This document shows positions 59,060-64,000 of a stretch of DNA of 64,000 nt, one piece after another. The translations under genes and the position numbers were made by a program. The stretch is taken from assembly GCF_030848805.1 (NCBI RefSeq), contig NC_092360.1, positions 6,200,001 to 6,264,000 on the forward strand, read 5' to 3'. The stretch is from Temnothorax longispinosus (lineage: Eukaryota; Arthropoda; Insecta; Hymenoptera; Formicidae). Numbering within the stretch: the first letter of the stretch is position 1; every line of letters starts with the position of its first letter. The notes beneath the pieces are model-generated. The model was not told the origin of the DNA and did no database searches. It was given only the letters and a program-made list of their open reading frames with translations.

Positions 59060-61400
59060 TCTTTATTCGCGCACATAAGCTCGTCGCGCGCGTGTGCGTG
59101 CGTGGACGGGCCCGCGATGCTCCGCGTAGGTGTGTATACGCAACGCGCGCGCTTGTGCTTGTACCGTCGCATCGTAGCCCGTTGCTAAGGAAAGTATTTC
59201 AAAATTGCGCAAACCCGTGTCTCGTGTGACAATGCGGAAAGAGAACGTTGCCCGTCGGCCCCGTCGTCGCCGAGAATCGGATCACCGGAGGGAGTGCACA
59301 CTGCAGCCGATGGCGAAACTCCGAATTTTGCATTCGGACGAATTCCTCGTTTCGAGGCCGCGCCCGCGATAGGTACGAGAGGTGAATTGAGTTCCTCAAA
59401 ATCGTTCGCGGGAACGCACCGGAACGGTTATTTTCTATAAAATCTGTACGGAGATCAGGGAATAATTGAATTTAATAATTGAACCTATCGAGAGCCAAAC
59501 TGATCAAACTCATAAAATAAAAATTAACGAGGATATAAGTAATCGTCACTCTGGTACTAAAGTTAAGAAATTTATTTAAAAAATGAAGGTAATTGGTTCT
59601 CCCGATCGTTGAAAGACTCGTGTAAAATCGCGTGCTAAATTTTCGAAATTGTTCAAAGACCACAGGATATGCATTTCACCCGAAAATCGAGTTAAAGGTG
59701 ATATTTAAAGATACCTACTTTAAAAGTTGAGCCAAAACTTTCGCCAACGAATCTGAAGAAAGACGCGCGAGAATTCGTAAAGCCGAATGAGAGAGAATTA
59801 ATGTTCATCAAATTTGACCGATTCTAGAGCGTGCCCTTTCAATCTGATTCAGCAGCTTAGACGTATTAGCAAAATGGCCAAGTAATCGCGGACAATGTCA
59901 ACGATTACCCGCTTTCTACTCTAGAACATTATCTTTATTATCTAATCCTATATATAGAGGATTTCATATAGATGCGGATAAGCTGTGTGTTGTCCAACGG
60001 AGATAAATCTTGCCTTTCGAACGGAAAATCTGGCGGCACAGCAAAAGCGATAAGCGGGAATCTCTTTCCTTATTCCTCAGTCCTCGCGGAAGGCACGTGG
60101 AACGTGGGGGCGGGAGGGAATCTCGGGATCGCAAGATGAAGGAACATCCCATAAAATCGGCGGCGTATATCCGCCCGCCGCCGCCCCCGCCGTCGTGTAA
60201 TCCGTATATGCGTGCACGCAGCTACTATTACTGTAATAACATGTTTCGCGAATTTATACGACAAGACACATTTGCGACAATAAGTAACAGAAATGAGTGT
60301 AACGTTACGGTAATGACGGGGGGCCGACTCGAGCAGAGGTAGACAGAATTCGCGGACATGAGGATGACAGAGGCCTCGCGTGCAAACCGTGTTTTCCGAA
60401 GGTAACTATGTTGGCGTTGCGTTATCGGGTTACGCGATCGCACGTAGGCTAACGACACGAAAAGTGGTCGGGATAAAATAGATTCGCACGATTAAAACGA
60501 TAATCAGCGTCATAATCGACGCGACAAAAAGCACATTTCGTCTTATTCTTTCTACCGCACGGCTCTCACGCGTCTCGTTAATTTGTCGCGTTAATTTGAC
60601 AAATTGTTCTCACTCTTTAACCTTTGAACGAATATATCACGAAGTGTTTTATCTATAGAGATGTAGAACGTACGATTGTCGTCTTCTTTCAGCCTTTTTC
60701 CTATATGTGGAAATGTATTTATTAATTTTCTTACTCGAGATTAATACGACGCAATATCTCGAATGAAAACTGACGGTGAATGCGCAATTTCGATTAATTT
60801 TTTAGATAATTTTGTATTACCGATTTAAAGCTTTTTTTTTTAAATATGTTTTATTTATAATATTAGTTAGTCACGAGATGGAGCGCCGAATGGACGCTCT
60901 AATTCGTAGTGCTCGTGTTAAAAACGAAGACTCGTATAATATCCTCTTCCGTATTTCCTTCCTTTTTAATTTTAACGCGGGATGTAGAAACTGGCGGTGT
61001 ACATCAGGTGGTACCGTAATATTACAAAAAAGAAGTTACAAGAATTGAGCTAATGAGAAGAGGAAGAGAGCAGGGAGTAGAATCTCTGACCGTGAGAGAA
61101 GATCGCCGTAGTCGTGATTAAACGAGTTTTAGCATTTTCGTATATCTGATGAAATCTCATTTATCTACTCAGCGCAGTGTTTCTCCAAGGTTACACTTTA
61201 CGGAGTAAAGTAAAATATACGCGTGCTCTGTAACGCGTATCTTGGTGTAAAACTACGAGGTTGAAGCAGCCAATTTTTGTTCCCCGCTTCAAGCTTCCAA
61301 TGTTCATGTTTATTTTCAGAATACTCTTTATTCTCGTCGCGATCGCAAAAATTATAAAGAAAAATCTAAGGGCATGCGGTAAAGAGATACACAATGCTCT
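59060..61400. other. Non-coding; CpG patches at 59.06-59.43 and 60.0-60.45 kb
   Basis: The patches carry overlapping frames on both strands (59199-59399 minus, 60010-60342 plus, 60070-60264 minus) that look like GC-rich shadows, with a proline run from CCGCCGCCCCCGCC near 60175. The rest is AT-rich. No gene is supported. Confidence 0.5.
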
Positions 61401-61404
61401 ATGT

Positions 61405-61422
61405 GATAGTAATATTACTATC
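61405..61422. repeat. Perfect 18-bp palindrome
   Basis: GATAGTAATATTACTATC equals its own reverse complement. It may be a dimeric protein-binding site or chance in AT-rich DNA. Confidence 0.9.
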
Positions 61423-61429
61423 TTCAATG

Positions 61430-64000
61430 GTATTGTTTTCTCCATTTCACGTAATTATTTATTCATTGCACGTCTATGTATCACATAATTATCTCGGAGA
61501 TGTGTAATAACTCATTAAAGCGAGCTATTTTCTTCGGATTAAGATTGTATCTTCGATAATTGACAATCATCTTCTTCGTTGAACTTCCGGTGTTCGTAAG
61601 ACCGCTAGACGAAACGAAGCATCCGCGTACCCGTGTCGATCTCGAATCAGCGTTGGAGCAAATTTTGCACGAGAGAGGATCGATTCGGCATTTCACGCAC
61701 GTCGCGTTACGTTACAGCAATTATCATTATTTTTCTATAAATCACTTTTACGTATCGTTTACGTCGCATATGTTATATACTTTTAAAAACACGATGCTGA
61801 AACACCCGGCGTTAGTCTTCAAAACGGCTCGGCCCTGGCGAAGTATCGAGTCGCGGCGCATGGCGCATTCTCCGCGCGAGCATAGGAGGAGTAAGAGGAG
61901 CAAGGAGAGCAGAGCGGGAATTGATTTGCGGTACGGTTGCGCGAGCTAACGACAGGAGGAAGCGGAGAATCGTGTGCGCCTCCGCGGAGCAGAATCTCCG
62001 GGCGTGAGCGGAAAATCGGCGTACCGTGAACGCGCATCTCGCAAGAGTGCCTCTCCTGCCGCGGCCGCCCCGTTCTCGACCCGAAGCCCGAAGCGCGGCA
62101 TCATGCGAGGAACGGGCGAGGAGCAGCTCGCATGCGGGCACAAAGAATTATTACATCTTCGCGGTCTGGTGCGCGAGCGACGAGGCAGCACTGCTCTTAG
62201 TCATGCCATATCCAAAAGTGGATTCTGAACATTTGACGGCGACCGGCAGGAAGCCGGCTCTCGACCATCGTCGAGTTACGGAGATACGGTCTTTTCGAAG
62301 TAGTTTAAAAAAGAGGATTAAGATCCTTCGTATACACCGAATGCTAACTGTACATCATCTCTATATGTTTGTGTCCTTTTTTCTCACTGACGATTTTGGG
62401 GATAAGAAGAGATATTTTTATATTTTACAAGAATAGAGATTATACTCGTATAAACGGTTTTTTTTTTCAAGACTTTTATTGTTCGTTTTAAGCTCTTTTT
62501 GCCTGCGGCGAAACTTCTATGAATTTTCCCATGATTTTAATGAAGAGATTTAAAGAATCTGAAAATTCTTCTCTAATCGTTTCGCCAAATAAACACGACG
62601 CTCGAGGTAAAACTCTGGTTCTGAGAGTCAATGACGGCGGCGTCGCGCGTTGATGCGTATTTGTAGAAAAGCAATTATCTAGCGACAGGCCTGCTCCGGA
62701 GCTCGTCAACAAAGAATAACCGAGGCATGAAACTAGTCCGTCTCCAGTTTTTCATTGGCCAACCAAGCCAGGTCGGGCTAACCGGGCGCGATAACGCGCA
62801 CTTCGAGTCGCAATACACGATACACGTCCGGCCGGCTCTTACGATTAGACGCAGCATCTGCGTGGCCTCCTCTCGGCACCTGTGTACACGAACGCGCATT
62901 ATCTTCTCGCCGCGAAAGAACACGCCTTTGTCATCCGTTCGACAAACTCGTACACGCGCATCGGCCACGCACGCGCGCGTATCTTCGGCCGCATATCTTC
63001 CTCTCTCTTCTCTCTCTCTCTCTCTCTCTCTCGTCGGAGAACGGCTATTTGTAACGAGAACGACGAGTGTCAAAATATTCCTGCGAATGAGGTTGAGATA
63101 AGGAGATAATCGCGATCTTGGGATGAATTTAATCGCGAGACTGCCTCTTCCCGTCACGCCGCAATCTTTTCGCTCGTACTCGCGCTCACGCGATCGCTCG
63201 CGATGGTCTCGTAAATAATAAAGTGTCCACCAGAAGCAAGTAGATTACAGGTGTACAAATAGCCGATACGACGAGAAGATGAGAGAAATAGTGTGACAGA
63301 CACGTGTGAAAATTCCGATAAATCCTCTTAGGTCAGATAAACGCGATCGCGCGCCAAAGATTGCTCGCGACTCTTTCTCTCTTCCGCGCAGAGTATCGTA
63401 GAGATTTTATCATTGTTATCGATATAACGGGTATATATGATGAAGTTACTTCATTAAAGGCCACGAACGGAATATGACGTTTGATATTCACGATAGAAAC
63501 TTGCTTTTTCCCGAAAGAAATTTGCCAATAAAATGAGGAAGGTAAAGGCTCATTTGATTTTCTATCTCGTTTACATATATACGGGAATGCTCATGAATGT
63601 ACAGTGCGATTAAAATATATTTTTCGAAAAACTATACGGCTTAGTTCAAACCTTTGATCTATTTCTGTAGTAGTCTGTGCTTTAATCGGCGAGTTCAATT
63701 TTTTGTAAAAATTTAGTTTGAACTTTAATTAACTTTAAATTAATTAGACTTAGAAGTTAATAGAGCGAGATCAGACTTTAAACAGTGAAAGTTAGAAACT
63801 GATATGCAAGCAAATAGCACAAATAAAGTCTTCTAAATGGGGAACATTAAATTTTCGCTGATTCAAAGCAATGTAGGATGTAAAGAGCTTGGAAACGCTG
63901 ATCGACTGTAACAAAAAAAAATTCCAAAAAGTTATTACTGCTAAATTTCAGTATACTTTTTACTCTTTATCTTTTTGCATTTTTTAAATGTCTTCTCGTT
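61430..64000. other. Non-coding; CpG islets at 61.58-62.3 and 62.6-63.4 kb
   Basis: Frames of up to 160 codons open on both strands in the islets (62675-63157 minus, 61560-61949 plus, 62026-62436 plus). They overlap in antisense, are arginine- and serine-rich and show no domain; the 160-codon one includes translation of the (TC)n tract. The final 600 bp is AT-rich. No gene is supported. Confidence 0.5.
63001..63032. repeat. (CT)n microsatellite
   Basis: CT dinucleotides with one TTC interruption, in a CpG-rich islet. Confidence 0.95.

Noticed and set aside
62675..63157. 160-codon minus-strand frame
   Set aside because: It passes through the (CT)n tract as an RERERERE string and lacks family features.
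1..64000. tRNA, 5S rRNA, U snRNA and telomeric TTAGG repeats
   Set aside because: I looked for B-box TTCGANTC with a matching A-box, for U6-like sequence and for TTAGG runs on both strands and found no convincing instance.

Overview
The window is animal nuclear DNA that is almost entirely non-coding. There is no dense gene array, no Shine-Dalgarno-linked ORFs, no open frame longer than about 190 codons, and no tRNA, rRNA or CRISPR structure that I can see. AT-rich stretches alternate with many short CpG-rich islets, purine/pyrimidine tracts and microsatellites, and there are two TTAA-flanked piggyBac-type miniature elements. Together these fit an insect, most plausibly a hymenopteran such as an ant. 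That placement is inference from composition and repeat type, not from a recognised gene.

Layout. 1-17 kb: AT-rich DNA with CpG-rich islets near 0.4-0.7, 1.1-1.8, 4.1-4.5, 6.6-7.2, 8.8-9.3, 12.0 and 15.0-15.6 kb. Several islets on the + strand end in consensus-like splice donors (about 4260, 12082, 15236 and 15392), so they may be 5' exons of one or more genes with long introns. 17-21 kb: a long miRNA-like hairpin (17140-17230) and a possible small secreted peptide gene (18575-18787). 20.8-26 kb: a 526-bp miniature element that is mostly a giant inverted repeat, and a 246-bp one with perfect 16-bp ends. 26-43 kb: islets and AT-rich DNA without a convincing gene. 43.0-43.8 kb: three head-to-tail copies of a 246-252-bp unit carrying a TGACGTC site, next to a possible CCAAT-type promoter. 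47.1-47.4 kb: the best coding exon candidate, an 83-codon first exon with one membrane segment and a GT donor. 55.6-59.1 kb: a cluster of short, basic, minus-strand ORFs associated with two families of diverged repeated motifs. 59.1-64 kb: islets and AT-rich DNA, no gene recognised.

I cannot assemble a pathway or gene system from this window. The items most worth a check are the 17.1-kb hairpin, the three-copy 27-bp motif at 55.9-57.3 kb, the 43-kb triplicated unit, the TM exon at 47.1 kb and the small peptide ORF at 18.6 kb.
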